Source: a virus
Reading direction: 5' to 3' (one strand)
Virus record (IMG/VR): IMGVR_UViG_3300042887_001883
Location: 1 to 64,000 of that record
DNA length: 64,000 bases
Part shown: positions 15,079 through 24,964 of the stretch, in pieces
How positions within the stretch are numbered: the stretch's first letter is position 1
Layout: the number at the start of each line of letters is the position of its first letter
The notes under the pieces: generated by a model
What the model was told of the DNA's origin: nothing
Database searches by the model: none
Seen by the model: only the letters and a program-made list of their open reading frames with translations
Program-made: the position numbers and the translations under genes

Positions 15079-16923
15079 TTACTCATTAAAAAATCTACCA
15101 GATTGGCCAGTGACATAATTATAATATAATTTATACAAGGTAGCCGTCGAACTAGCTGCTGGATATGTTATTGATTGTATTCCGGAAATAGGACTACCTG
15201 CAATTATTGCAGAAATATCAGAAACACCAGTTATTGTATTTTTAACATTTATTAAACTATATGTATACGTTTGTGCGAGTTTTTTATTATTATTCATAGT
15301 TAATAACAAATACATATCATCAGTAGTATTAGTAATTTTCCCACAATAAATAACATCTAATATTACGGTAGCACTTAATGTAGGAGTAGGTACTCTTTCA
15401 TCGGTAACAGATGTAGGTTTATCAATACTTGTTCCTATATTCGAAGTAAGACCAGTTACTGAAGTTCCCGTGGAACTTATTGCATGGCAACGTAATTCTA
15501 CATCCATAATAGTAAAACATACCTGATTTTGTGATATTCTACTATTTGATTTAAAATGTATAGGAAATGTATTATTTAATATCAAATAACCTTTATTTGA
15601 TAGGTTATAAGTAATTTGGTCACCTGCGAGATTAACACCATAAAAATTAATATCATAATTGGTGTTTTTAGATATAAAAATTTGTTTTTGTAGGTTATAA
15701 CCATCATTTGGTGTGTCTAAAATGGTGATATTAGATGAAGATAATGCATTGGTAGGATAGGTAGTTGTTGTTTTAGCCACACTATCGTATATTTTAACTT
15801 GTTGAGCATTATTACCGTTGGCGATAGTATCAACAATATAACCAGTATCATCAATTTTTTTAGTATTTGCAGTTATGGTAATATCAGATAATGATGTGTC
15901 TATTGATGATGATAAATTGCCATCAACATTAACAATATATTTCACTAATTTGTATTCTGTTATCCCTATATTCTTAGGTGGTAATGTCATTATTTGCGAG
16001 AATGACATATAATCTGATGATACTATCAAACTATTAGGTATATTGGTACATGCATAGTTACCTAATGCATTATTTAACGTTATTAAACTTCCGGTGGATT
16101 TAACGGTTTTTGTAGAATCATATACAATATAAGAACCATAATTATAAGTATCGATGAAAATATCATATACATTATTAACAAAATCTTTTAATGCTATGTG
16201 TGTTAAACGGTCAAACGAATTTATAATTTTTGGTACAATCGCGGGAGGCGGTATAAAGGTGATAGTTGCATCATATGATGGACTACTAACCATATCAGCA
16301 ATATTTCCAGTTAGACCAGTAAATGCACTAATATTAAATGATACTTTGAAAATGGTCGTATTCATATTAAATAATGGTGACGAACCAGTAAATGATATTT
16401 CTACAGTAGATGATGTAACATCAACTTTTGGTATTAACCCAGTAGGGACATTAGTAATATTATAATCGGTACCATTAACTAATGTTGTTTTAAAGGTAGT
16501 ACCAGATAAAGTGGCTGTTAGCTTTCCAACTACTATTCCAGTATTTGCCGAAGTTTCTGCAAAATCTACTACGGTCCATGTTATTTTATTAGCTGAAGAT
16601 AATGGTGGGGCAGATGATGCTAATGATGGTATATAATCCACTTTTAACCATGGTCCCCTAGGGTAGGATTCACCGGTGAACAATTTTAAATATTTTAGTG
16701 CTGAATCGTACCATAACATTCCTACGGCAGGATTTAACGGTGCATCTTCTCCACAAAAATTTTCTAATAGATAGAAAAAATTGTTTTGTAATTCTTGACC
16801 ATAATTTGGTCTACCTTGCCCATATAAAGTTAATGGTAATTTTGCATTTTTTGCTACTGATGTTAATTGTTTAACAACAATTTCAGCATCAGCATCTCTA
16901 TCTAGTTGTAAATTATATTGCAT
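15079..16923 (-). CDS. Tail adhesin: attachment module, recurring beta-domain, large beta-rich tip
   Basis: A 614-residue protein. Residues about 27-100 are the shared module (LYGQGRPNYGQELQNN, LLENFC, GMLWYDS, GPWLKV). Residues about 115-215 are the recurring beta-domain (ITWTVVDFAETSANTGIVVG to VSFNISAF). The rest is beta-rich and resembles the C-terminal half of the 22757 protein, starting with the HIALKDF / HIDLSGY element, so the two look like paralogues; a propeller-like fold is possible. The ATG at 16923 is preceded by GAGGAT and is preferred over the in-frame ATG at 16980. First gene of a two-gene leftward unit. Confidence 0.75.
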   Translation of the reverse strand: MQYNLQLDRDADAEIVVKQLTSVAKNAKLPLTLYGQGRPNYGQELQNNFFYLLENFCGEDAPLNPAVGMLWYDSALKYLKLFTGESYPRGPWLKVDYIPSLASSAPPLSSANKITWTVVDFAETSANTGIVVGKLTATLSGTTFKTTLVNGTDYNITNVPTGLIPKVDVTSSTVEISFTGSSPLFNMNTTIFKVSFNISAFTGLTGNIADMVSSPSYDATITFIPPPAIVPKIINSFDRLTHIALKDFVNNVYDIFIDTYNYGSYIVYDSTKTVKSTGSLITLNNALGNYACTNIPNSLIVSSDYMSFSQIMTLPPKNIGITEYKLVKYIVNVDGNLSSSIDTSLSDITITANTKKIDDTGYIVDTIANGNNAQQVKIYDSVAKTTTTYPTNALSSSNITILDTPNDGYNLQKQIFISKNTNYDINFYGVNLAGDQITYNLSNKGYLILNNTFPIHFKSNSRISQNQVCFTIMDVELRCHAISSTGTSVTGLTSNIGTSIDKPTSVTDERVPTPTLSATVILDVIYCGKITNTTDDMYLLLTMNNNKKLAQTYTYSLINVKNTITGVSDISAIIAGSPISGIQSITYPAASSTATLYKLYYNYVTGQSGRFFNE

Positions 16924-16952
16924 TATAGAAATCCTCAGAATTATCTCTGCAT

Positions 16953-16960
16953 TATTTATT
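16953..16960 (-). promoter_or_regulatory. Late promoter-like box AATAAATA for the leftward adhesin pair
   Basis: The plus strand reads TATTTATT; the minus-strand AATAAATA is 30 bp before the ATG at 16923. It overlaps by one base the rightward late box at 16960. Confidence 0.5.
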
Positions 16961-16967
16961 ATAAATA
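16960..16967 (+). promoter_or_regulatory. Late promoter TATAAATA for gp6 and the downstream adhesins
   Basis: An exact T4 late box followed by TAG, 38 bp before the ATG at 17005. Genes from 17005 to 24556 overlap or nearly touch and probably form one late transcript ending at 24565-24581. Confidence 0.8.
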
Positions 16968-17004
16968 TAGCATAATCCATTTTTTAGGAAATTGTTTAAA
17001 TATT

Positions 17005-20000
17005 ATGGCTATCAATTTATCAAAAGCAGAGTCTTGGGACCAACGGTTTAAAACAAATAATTTTATCAATTTTGCCGCATATGACTATTCAACAGTTAAA
17101 CAAGCATTAATTGACTATGTTAAATTATATCATCCAGAACAATTCCAAAATTTCATTGAAAGTGATGAATTAATTGCTATTTTAGAATCATTTGCATATA
17201 TTTCGGAATTATATAGTTATCGATTAGATTCAGTGGCTAATGAAAATTTATTATCTACCGCCCAACGTAAAGATTCTATTTTAAATTTAGCAAAATTTAT
17301 TTCCTATAACCCATCACGGAATATGCCTGGTGTGGGTTTGGTAAAAATAACATCAATTAGTACCACAGAAAACATTTATGATATTAATGGAACTAATTTA
17401 GCTAATACTACGGTACTGTGGAACGATTCAAATAATTCAAATTGGAAATCCCAATTTTTTGCCATTATTGATTCAGTTATCAAATCTACCTTTGGTGATG
17501 TAACACCTAACAATAGAGTTCAAGTATATGACCAGATTTTTGAATCATATACTCTTAATAATGTACCATTAACCAATGGTGTTATCCCATATCAAATACA
17601 GTACCAAAATAAAAATATTGCTTTTGAATTAGTATCATCATTATTAGATGAAAATGGGCCTTACGAACAAACTCCTACATCATATACTACTGGAAACAAT
17701 TTTAACATTATATATGGTACAGATGGTTTAGGTGATTCTTCAGATTATACTGGTTTCTTTATATTAACCAAACAAGGTACATTATCAAAAACCACTACTA
17801 TAAAATTTGATGGTGTTACCCCTCATCAAAAATATTCGCCAAATTTCACCAATGTTAATAATATTGATGTATGGTTAAACCAATTAAAAACTAATTCCGC
17901 ACCAGTAACATGGTCAGCAGTAGAAACAGTAAATTCACAAAACATCATTTTTAATGATAATACGAAGAAAAATGTTTACCAAATTGAAACATTAGACAAT
18001 GATGCGATTAATCTAGTTTTTGGTGATGGTGAATTTTCTAATATTCCTAACGGTACTTTCGAATGTTGGGCTAGACTTTCTGACCCAGACCCAATACCTA
18101 TTCCAAAATCTGCTATCAGTGAAATTAAGACAAATATTACATATCTTGATGGTTTAGATAATATACAAAATGTTATCTTAACTTTTTCGGCGGTACATGC
18201 CATTCAAAACTCTTCCGCCAGTGAAGATGCCAGTCATATCAAAATCAATGCACCAGCCGTCTATTCTACACAAAATAGAATGGTTAATGGTTCTGACTAT
18301 AATTCATTTTTATTGCAAGATAATACCATATTAAAATTGAATTCGGTTAATAGAACATATTCAGGACAATCAAAATATACTGATTTTAATGACCCTAGTG
18401 ATACTTATCATAATATAAACCACTTTGGTACCGATTTATCAATCTATGTTGAGGATGAAGTTAAAAACATTTCTAACATTAAAATATCATCAGCTTTAAC
18501 TATTCTTAATAATATTGAAGCAGAATTATTACCGTTAAAAGAATGTGAATTATATAGAACATCACATGGTTTAACAGTAAGAAGAACATTAACAGATGTT
18601 GAAAAACATAATATTTTATTTAATTATATGGGACAAAAATATTGGGCTACCGATAATAATCCCAGCAATCCAGTATATCCAATCATCATTAAATTGGAAA
18701 ATGATACCTACCTTGCAAAAAATTATAGTTCGGTAGATGACAATTGGCTATTTTATATTGATTATAAAAATGAAAAATATGAAATAAAATATAAAGTTAC
18801 TAATATTAATGTTAATAGTAAATCTACTAAATTTTGGAATAATAATATAGATTCTGATAATATTACTATATTACATACCAATACGTCTAATGTACGTACA
18901 AAAAATAATACTACCCTATTAAAATCTAATATTGTTTTACCAGTAATTAAAGAAGTTTTATATAAAACTCCTATAAAATTAAAAGGGTCATTGGATGTAC
19001 ATAGTTTAAATGTAGAATTACCTAATAATGATTATAACCAAATATTACCATTATTAAATAATGCTATTTCCTTAACTATTCCAGAGGTAGAAAATTATTT
19101 TGATGGTGCCGAATATTATAGATTGTTTGGTAGAGTGTTTGATGTTCCATTTGATTCATATGATGTAAAATTTCCCACTATTGAACTAGATTATTCATTC
19201 TTAACAATGGATGTAGATGTGGTTAGCACATCAGCATCATCTAGTAATACATTACAGTGGCATACTGAAAAACCATTAGCAGTTATTGATGTTTTTGATA
19301 ATGCATTTGTTGGGCAAATATCAATAACATCAGAAAAATCAATATTTAATACTGATTACCCATTTACTACAACAACTGGAAAATCTAATCTATTATCAAT
19401 TATGGCAACTGACCATACTGATGCAGAAGCTATTATTAAGAATATTACCACTACTAAAATATCTGCCACACAAAATAAATTAGTATTAGAAGTATCTATT
19501 ACAGTAATGAATAATGATTTTAAAACTGGAATATTAACACTATCACAAGATGCATTATTAGAAACCATAGCAGATTTGGACCGTAGTTATGCAATGCCGA
19601 TATGGTCAAATTTATCTGGATTATCTAATAGTATTACAGTCACCAATCTTGGTGATTCTGCGACTATTAATATTTTGATTAAGGATTATGTCTATTTTCA
19701 TAGACCATCTATAGATGATGCTTTTGAAATTGTTACTGAAGATACTCATAAAATTGGTTGGTATAATGAATATATGAATAAGGTTTCATCAGTAACTGCA
19801 TTATATAAAAGATGTCCAGGACGAAGTAATATAAATTATGTTTGGCAACATTCACCAACAATAGATAATAGAATTAATCCATCATCATCAAATATTATTG
19901 ATTGTTTTGTTATTACTAATGGTTATTATAAAAGCATGATTAATTGGATTAAAGGTTCATTAGCTACTAAACCTTCTCAACCATTACCACATGAATTAAG

Positions 20001-20433
20001 AGCTGCTTATAGTTCATTAATGAATAAAAAAATGATATCTGATGAATTAGTTATTAAATCTGGAAAATTGAAAATATTGTTTGGTTCACAAGCATCAGCA
20101 GATTTACAAGCAAAATTCATTATTATTAAGTCTAATAATGCTTATTATAATGATAATCAAATAAAGTCTATTATTGTTAGTTCAGTATATGAATTCTTTG
20201 ATATTAATTTATGGAATTTTGGGGATACTTTTAATTTTACGGAATTATCTACTTATATTCATAATAAATTAAATTCGAACGTTAGTTCAGTTCTTATTAG
20301 ACCAAAAAATGATTTACAACATTTTGGTGAATTATTCCAAGTATTTTCCATGGAAGATGAAATATTAATTCCATCAATTACTGTTGATGATATCGAAATT
20401 GTCCCATACTTAGCCGCATCATATCTATCATGA
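17005..20433 (+). CDS. 6: Baseplate wedge protein gp6-like, enlarged
   Basis: A 1142-residue protein; T4 gp6 has 660. The N-terminus is clearly gp6: FINFAAYDYSTVKQALIDYV, then FIESDELIAILESFAYISEL, then ISYNPSRNMPG..LVKI. gp6 dimers form the continuous ring of the baseplate wedge. Extra sequence includes residues about 749-856, a copy of the beta-domain that recurs in the adhesins (LQWHTEKPLA through ILTLSQDAL). The C-terminal part (RPKNDLQHFGELFQVFSM, EDEILIPSI) again looks like conserved wedge sequence. Start at 17005 because the late box at 16960 lies downstream of the in-frame ATG at 16918. The stop overlaps the next ATG (ATGA). Confidence 0.9.
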   Translation: MAINLSKAESWDQRFKTNNFINFAAYDYSTVKQALIDYVKLYHPEQFQNFIESDELIAILESFAYISELYSYRLDSVANENLLSTAQRKDSILNLAKFISYNPSRNMPGVGLVKITSISTTENIYDINGTNLANTTVLWNDSNNSNWKSQFFAIIDSVIKSTFGDVTPNNRVQVYDQIFESYTLNNVPLTNGVIPYQIQYQNKNIAFELVSSLLDENGPYEQTPTSYTTGNNFNIIYGTDGLGDSSDYTGFFILTKQGTLSKTTTIKFDGVTPHQKYSPNFTNVNNIDVWLNQLKTNSAPVTWSAVETVNSQNIIFNDNTKKNVYQIETLDNDAINLVFGDGEFSNIPNGTFECWARLSDPDPIPIPKSAISEIKTNITYLDGLDNIQNVILTFSAVHAIQNSSASEDASHIKINAPAVYSTQNRMVNGSDYNSFLLQDNTILKLNSVNRTYSGQSKYTDFNDPSDTYHNINHFGTDLSIYVEDEVKNISNIKISSALTILNNIEAELLPLKECELYRTSHGLTVRRTLTDVEKHNILFNYMGQKYWATDNNPSNPVYPIIIKLENDTYLAKNYSSVDDNWLFYIDYKNEKYEIKYKVTNINVNSKSTKFWNNNIDSDNITILHTNTSNVRTKNNTTLLKSNIVLPVIKEVLYKTPIKLKGSLDVHSLNVELPNNDYNQILPLLNNAISLTIPEVENYFDGAEYYRLFGRVFDVPFDSYDVKFPTIELDYSFLTMDVDVVSTSASSSNTLQWHTEKPLAVIDVFDNAFVGQISITSEKSIFNTDYPFTTTTGKSNLLSIMATDHTDAEAIIKNITTTKISATQNKLVLEVSITVMNNDFKTGILTLSQDALLETIADLDRSYAMPIWSNLSGLSNSITVTNLGDSATINILIKDYVYFHRPSIDDAFEIVTEDTHKIGWYNEYMNKVSSVTALYKRCPGRSNINYVWQHSPTIDNRINPSSSNIIDCFVITNGYYKSMINWIKGSLATKPSQPLPHELRAAYSSLMNKKMISDELVIKSGKLKILFGSQASADLQAKFIIIKSNNAYYNDNQIKSIIVSSVYEFFDINLWNFGDTFNFTELSTYIHNKLNSNVSSVLIRPKNDLQHFGELFQVFSMEDEILIPSITVDDIEIVPYLAASYLS

Positions 20434-21308
20434 CATATAATTTGAAAAAAACGGCATCCACATCAACTGATTATGTTGTTGCTAATCATAAATTAAATAC
20501 AGATACTATGTTATCGTTTGTTGGTAAATCCTATGTTGGATATGGTGATGAATTACAACAAAATACGTTAGATTTGTTGTGTAATTTCCATACCCAATTC
20601 GATGATTATTCCAAAGCTATTCCTGGCCAATTAATCTACGATGGTACTAATTTAAAATTATGTACTGGGGATAAGTCTTTTGTTAATTTATTATTACTAC
20701 CGTGTGATAAAGCCGTAAATAGTGCTCCTACTGGTACCGTTACAATATCCGGTAGTTTAAGAGTTGGTGAAGTATTGACTGCTTCTAACACCATTAATGA
20801 TGCTGATGGAATAGAAGGAAGTATAATATATGATTGGTTCTTAAATGGTTCAACTGTTGGAACTGGGAACACGTATACTCCATTGGCTACTGGTGCGGTA
20901 ATAGTAAAAGCATCGTATAAAGATGGTTTAAGTAATTCTCAATCTGTTAATAGTGCCCCTAGAACTGTTGCCGCAGCAAATAATAAACTCACTTGGACCA
21001 TTACCTCTCCATTTGAAGAAACTGCTGCTAATGATGGGACTATTATGGGTGAATTAACCATTAATGCACATAATTGTACCTTTAGTAGTACGTATCCATA
21101 TAATGCATCTATCGGTAAAAGTGCATTATTGCGTCTTACTGGGGTGGTAGATGTTATGGAAAATCCTATTACTATATCCACCGTAGATTCAACTATTGTT
21201 TCCAAAACATCAACACAATTAGTGGTAAAAGTCATTTTTAAAACAAATAGTAACTATGATTTTACTAACGGTACATTTATATTAACCACCGATGCAGTAG
21301 GATATTAA
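20430..21308 (+). CDS. Short tail adhesin: attachment module, Ig-like domain, beta-domain
   Basis: A 292-residue protein translationally coupled to gp6 by an ATGA overlap. Residues about 25-80 are a slightly diverged attachment module (FVGKSYVGYGDELQQN, PGQLIYDG). Residues about 95-180 are an Ig-like repeat (VGEVLTASNTINDADG to YDWFLNGS). Residues about 185-292 are the recurring beta-domain (LTWTITSPFEE... through FILTTDA). There is no separate tip domain, so it may carry the neighbouring proteins or act as a short fibre. Role inferred from architecture. Confidence 0.7.
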   Translation: MTYNLKKTASTSTDYVVANHKLNTDTMLSFVGKSYVGYGDELQQNTLDLLCNFHTQFDDYSKAIPGQLIYDGTNLKLCTGDKSFVNLLLLPCDKAVNSAPTGTVTISGSLRVGEVLTASNTINDADGIEGSIIYDWFLNGSTVGTGNTYTPLATGAVIVKASYKDGLSNSQSVNSAPRTVAAANNKLTWTITSPFEETAANDGTIMGELTINAHNCTFSSTYPYNASIGKSALLRLTGVVDVMENPITISTVDSTIVSKTSTQLVVKVIFKTNSNYDFTNGTFILTTDAVGY

Positions 21309-21311
21309 ATA

Positions 21312-22757
21312 ATGGCGACTCTAACATTGGCTGAACGTACTTTTACTATTGGTGATAATTTCGTATCTATGGTAGATGATTCAATTACCGATACCACTGG
21401 GACAGATACCACTGGGACAGATACCACTGGTACGGGAACTACTGGTACGGGAACTACTGCTGATGCAGTAAAAGTGACAGAATTAATAATATCTGGTACT
21501 GGGGAAGTTGGAAAAAAATTAACATCTAATGCTACCAATCTTTATGATAAAGATGGTATTGGGTCTCTGACTTATCAGTGGAAGATTCAAGGGACTGATA
21601 TTCCAAAGGCTACGAAAGAAACATATACCATAACAAAAACAGATTATGGAAAATCTATTACTTTAAAAGTTTCATATACTAATCTATATGGTAAAGTAGT
21701 TAAAGAAAGTAATACCATTATAGCATTGATTTTCACCTCAACCCCAACATCTACTACACTAACTAACCAATTAAAAATTTCTGGTGTTCCAGAAATAGGG
21801 AAAGTTTTAACTGCCGATGTCACCCAATTATATGACCAGTTTGACATGGGTCCACTTACCTATCAATGGCAAGCTCAAGGCGTTAATATTCTAAATGCTA
21901 CAAAAAAAACATATACCATAGTAAAAGCAGATTATGGGAAAACTATTAAATTAAAAGTTTCATATATGAATAAAAAAGCAATTACGGTGGTTAAAGAAAG
22001 TAATGAACTGGTAGTAATGCATGGTACGTTTATTAATGATATTGTTGAATTTAAATTATCATGGGAAACATTATTTGTTCCTAAAACTATTTTACCAAAA
22101 AATACAACAACTTATGAAAAATTAGATGCCATATTGTTGGTTTATGATATTACTGGTAACCTTATTAAACAAATCAAATCATCAGATTCTACTTTATTAA
22201 CAACAAAAACATCTACATTGGATTCAGTTGGTTCATTACCAACGTATGCTACTACTGATAAGGATAATAACGTAAAATCAAGTGTTATTACATACCAGGT
22301 TGATTTTTCAAAATTAGATAAAAAATATAATAAATTAGTATATTGTGTATGCGAAGTTACCACTCCACCTAACGTATCTATTGCCCCAACCGATTTATAT
22401 CCAAGAGTGAATTGGGCAGATTCTGCAGATTTAACCAAAAAAATATCAATTCTAGGTACAGTATCACCATTTAAAACAGTATTCAATAATAAAGGATTGT
22501 TTGTATTAGATATCAATACCTTAGGTACTACTAAATACCCAAAATCAATAATATCATTTGGTGAAGAAGCTAGAATACATTCCGCCAGTACAGATACTAA
22601 AGAACGATTATGCGTTTTTTGTGTTTTCACTCGGTCACCAGATAATAATGGTTGGTATGTGGAAAAACAATATAAATTAAAAACACAATTGAAAGGTGTT
22701 AAACCTTTAGATTATTTGGTACCACCACTTTCAAAATATACAGATTTGGGGATATAA
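21312..22757 (+). CDS. Tail adhesin-like protein: two Ig-like repeats and a divergent TerD-like end
   Basis: A 481-residue protein starting 3 bp after the previous gene. It lacks the attachment module; after a short head and a Thr/Gly/Asp linker (TDTTGTDTTGTG) come two Ig-like repeats (about 55-140 and 150-235) with SLTYQWKIQGTDI and PLTYQWQAQGVNI. Residues about 240-481 follow the TerD-like pattern loosely: FKLSWETLF, LDAILLVYDITGNLI, a Y.VDFSKL block, LVYCVCEV, and CVFCVFTRSPDNNGW. It may pair with the module-bearing proteins on either side. The stop overlaps the next start (TAATG). Confidence 0.65.
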   Translation: MATLTLAERTFTIGDNFVSMVDDSITDTTGTDTTGTDTTGTGTTGTGTTADAVKVTELIISGTGEVGKKLTSNATNLYDKDGIGSLTYQWKIQGTDIPKATKETYTITKTDYGKSITLKVSYTNLYGKVVKESNTIIALIFTSTPTSTTLTNQLKISGVPEIGKVLTADVTQLYDQFDMGPLTYQWQAQGVNILNATKKTYTIVKADYGKTIKLKVSYMNKKAITVVKESNELVVMHGTFINDIVEFKLSWETLFVPKTILPKNTTTYEKLDAILLVYDITGNLIKQIKSSDSTLLTTKTSTLDSVGSLPTYATTDKDNNVKSSVITYQVDFSKLDKKYNKLVYCVCEVTTPPNVSIAPTDLYPRVNWADSADLTKKISILGTVSPFKTVFNNKGLFVLDINTLGTTKYPKSIISFGEEARIHSASTDTKERLCVFCVFTRSPDNNGWYVEKQYKLKTQLKGVKPLDYLVPPLSKYTDLGI

Positions 22758-24556
22758 TGAGCAATTATGACATTTATAAAACAGATGGTGTAACAAAATA
22801 TACTATTCCAGAAAAAAGTTTCAATAATGAAACTGACGTTACTTTTATTGGTAATAATGCGCAAAAATATGGTGAAGCATTACAGCAAAATTTTATTAAT
22901 TTATTAACTAATTTTTATGCATTACAAATAGATTTACAACCTGCATCATCACCATCATTGTATAAAGCTAAAGCCATACCAGGACAAATGATATATGATA
23001 GTAGTTTAACTTTATTATTATGTACCGAACCGTCCCCAAATGGTACCGATAGTGCAGTATTTTCAAAATTAGCATTATTACCATGTTCGGCATATATACA
23101 ATTTGAAAATAAAAATTTATCAGAAAACAAATACATTGAGGGGCAACTATCAGGATATATTCTAGTTACTTCGGGAAATTGTCATTTTAAAAAAAATATA
23201 GCTTCCTTGCCAATTTCAGATATTCTAAGAATAGCTAACTTAAAAAATTCTAATAATATTGAAATTACTGGGATAACACCCGTTATAAATTATATTGATG
23301 CTACTCATATTGCTATTACGTTTTCTGGTACCGCAAATGCAACAGATGCGGATATAAATTCGGGTTCTATTTCTATATTACCATCAGCATTAAAAGAATT
23401 TTATTCACCATCATTACAATCTAATTCATATAGTTTCCGTGTCCTACCAATACCATTTTTCTCTAGTACTCTATCATCATATGTATATCCTAATGTTAAT
23501 GAATTCGAACAATACAATACATTACAACATATTGATTTGAGTGGATATGAAATTTTTGTAAACTTAGTAGATGGTGCTGGTTTTTATATTAGTAAATATA
23601 TTATAGTTAATACTACAGATGATAAAATTTGTGATATTAATACTTTATATTCCTTACCATCTGGGTCGTATACATTCTTTAAAGGACTACAATCACATGT
23701 TGGTACTACCGAATTTAAATATAGACTTATTACCTATTCTACTACCATGGCCGGAGTTTTTACAGATACTTCCACTGGTAAAAATACTATAATCGAATAT
23801 AATATTGTATCAAATAAGTTAACTGCAACATTAAAAGCATTACCGACAGCTTGTCAAGATACTGCAAATTCAAAAATTGTGTTCTTATTAACGCAAAATC
23901 TAGTAGTTAGAGTTGATTTTGAAAATAAAATATATGTCCATAATTTAGGAAATGGTAATGTAACTACGGTGGGGTATTATTATAGTCCAGATATGTCTGA
24001 TGCCTCACAACAATACAACCTAGTTGATATTTTCTATATTAATAATGCGGTATACTATGTTTGGGGATATGATGGTAAAATTAATATTACTAATTCTACT
24101 ACAAGTACTAAACTATTACCTAATGATATTGAAATTCTTAAAACCTCAAAATATGATACCTATTTCTATAATAATCCTTTTGGTACAGCATTAGCAGCAT
24201 CTTCAACATATATTTCATTCTGTGGAATATCTGATTCTAATATTGTAGCTTATAAATTTGATGGTACTACATTATCAAATCGCACTATTGGTACAAAGGC
24301 ATCATTTGGGACTACGGTATATTGTGAAGATGTTATAATTGATACTGATATACATTATATTATTAAAGGTACCATAGTATCGGATGTAACAGTTAATACT
24401 GCATTATCATCTCATACGGTAACTGAATTATCACCAAATATTCCTAAAGTTACATATACTGTATTAAATGGTACTACTGCTCTTGGAGCAACGTCTAACA
24501 TTTGTAAATATTTCTATTATAATAAAAAATATTTGTTAAATCTTAATAATACTTAA
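22757..24556 (+). CDS. Tail adhesin: attachment module and propeller-like C-terminus
   Basis: A 599-residue protein. Residues about 25-95 are the module, stretched by an insert (FIGNNAQKYGEALQQN, PGQMIYDS). Residues about 115-220 are a beta-domain (YIQFENKNLSENKYIEGQL to SGSISILPSA). The C-terminal about 350 residues are beta-rich with repeated Y/D/N-rich blades and resemble the 15079-16923 protein. Last gene of the gp6 transcript, followed by a strong terminator. The binding target is unknown. Confidence 0.7.
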   Translation: MSNYDIYKTDGVTKYTIPEKSFNNETDVTFIGNNAQKYGEALQQNFINLLTNFYALQIDLQPASSPSLYKAKAIPGQMIYDSSLTLLLCTEPSPNGTDSAVFSKLALLPCSAYIQFENKNLSENKYIEGQLSGYILVTSGNCHFKKNIASLPISDILRIANLKNSNNIEITGITPVINYIDATHIAITFSGTANATDADINSGSISILPSALKEFYSPSLQSNSYSFRVLPIPFFSSTLSSYVYPNVNEFEQYNTLQHIDLSGYEIFVNLVDGAGFYISKYIIVNTTDDKICDINTLYSLPSGSYTFFKGLQSHVGTTEFKYRLITYSTTMAGVFTDTSTGKNTIIEYNIVSNKLTATLKALPTACQDTANSKIVFLLTQNLVVRVDFENKIYVHNLGNGNVTTVGYYYSPDMSDASQQYNLVDIFYINNAVYYVWGYDGKINITNSTTSTKLLPNDIEILKTSKYDTYFYNNPFGTALAASSTYISFCGISDSNIVAYKFDGTTLSNRTIGTKASFGTTVYCEDVIIDTDIHYIIKGTIVSDVTVNTALSSHTVTELSPNIPKVTYTVLNGTTALGATSNICKYFYYNKKYLLNLNNT

Positions 24557-24588
24557 TAAAAAAAGCCACCCGAAGGGTGGCTTTTTTT
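24557..24588. terminator. Bidirectional terminator between convergent genes
   Basis: GCCACCC (24565-24571), loop GAA, GGGTGGC (24575-24581), A run left and T run right. It ends the gp6-adhesin transcript rightward and the 24587-24865 gene leftward. Confidence 0.9.
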
Positions 24589-24865
24589 ATCGTACTGTAA
24601 ATTTCTTATTACAGAATTTACATTCTACATAATCATCATATTCTACTAAATGGTCGAGAGGATGGATACATTCATCGACCATAGTTTTACGTAACACCGA
24701 AATTTCATCAAATATTGGTATTCTTTTCTTATCAATTTCAGTAATTTCTTCAGCATATGCATTAACGGTTTCAATCAATTTTTGCATATTTTCATATTTT
24801 CGTAACCATGAATTTTTATCAGAAATATTTGTAAATCCTGAAATAATTTTTTTATCAGATTTCAT
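24587..24865 (-). CDS. Small hypothetical protein with a C-terminal zinc-ribbon-like motif
   Basis: A 92-residue protein: a helical, Lys/Glu-rich N-terminal two thirds, then CIHPLDHLVEYDDYVECKFC near the C-terminus, where Cys and His pairs could bind a metal. GGAG sits before the ATG. A sigma70-like promoter (TTGCAA, 17 bp, TATAGT) lies immediately upstream at 24893-24921, so it may be expressed early, unlike its late neighbours. Function unknown; small phage regulators often look like this. Confidence 0.75.
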   Translation of the reverse strand: MKSDKKIISGFTNISDKNSWLRKYENMQKLIETVNAYAEEITEIDKKRIPIFDEISVLRKTMVDECIHPLDHLVEYDDYVECKFCNKKFTVR

Positions 24866-24892
24866 TTTAAAATCTCCATATTATAAAAATTA

Positions 24893-24921
24893 ACTATACC
24901 ACGATTAATAATATGTTGCAA
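24893..24921 (-). promoter_or_regulatory. Sigma70-like promoter for the 24587-24865 gene
   Basis: On the minus strand: -35 TTGCAA (24916-24921), a 17-bp spacer, and -10 TATAGT (24893-24898). Expected start about 20 bp before the ATG. Confidence 0.5.
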
Positions 24922-24929
24922 TCATTTTG

Positions 24930-24937
24930 TATAAATA
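24930..24937 (+). promoter_or_regulatory. Late promoter TATAAATA for the lysozyme gene
   Basis: Exact T4 late box followed by TAG, 28 bp before the ATG at 24965. Confidence 0.8.
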
Positions 24938-24964
24938 TAGATTTTAATACGTTGGAAACATTTT

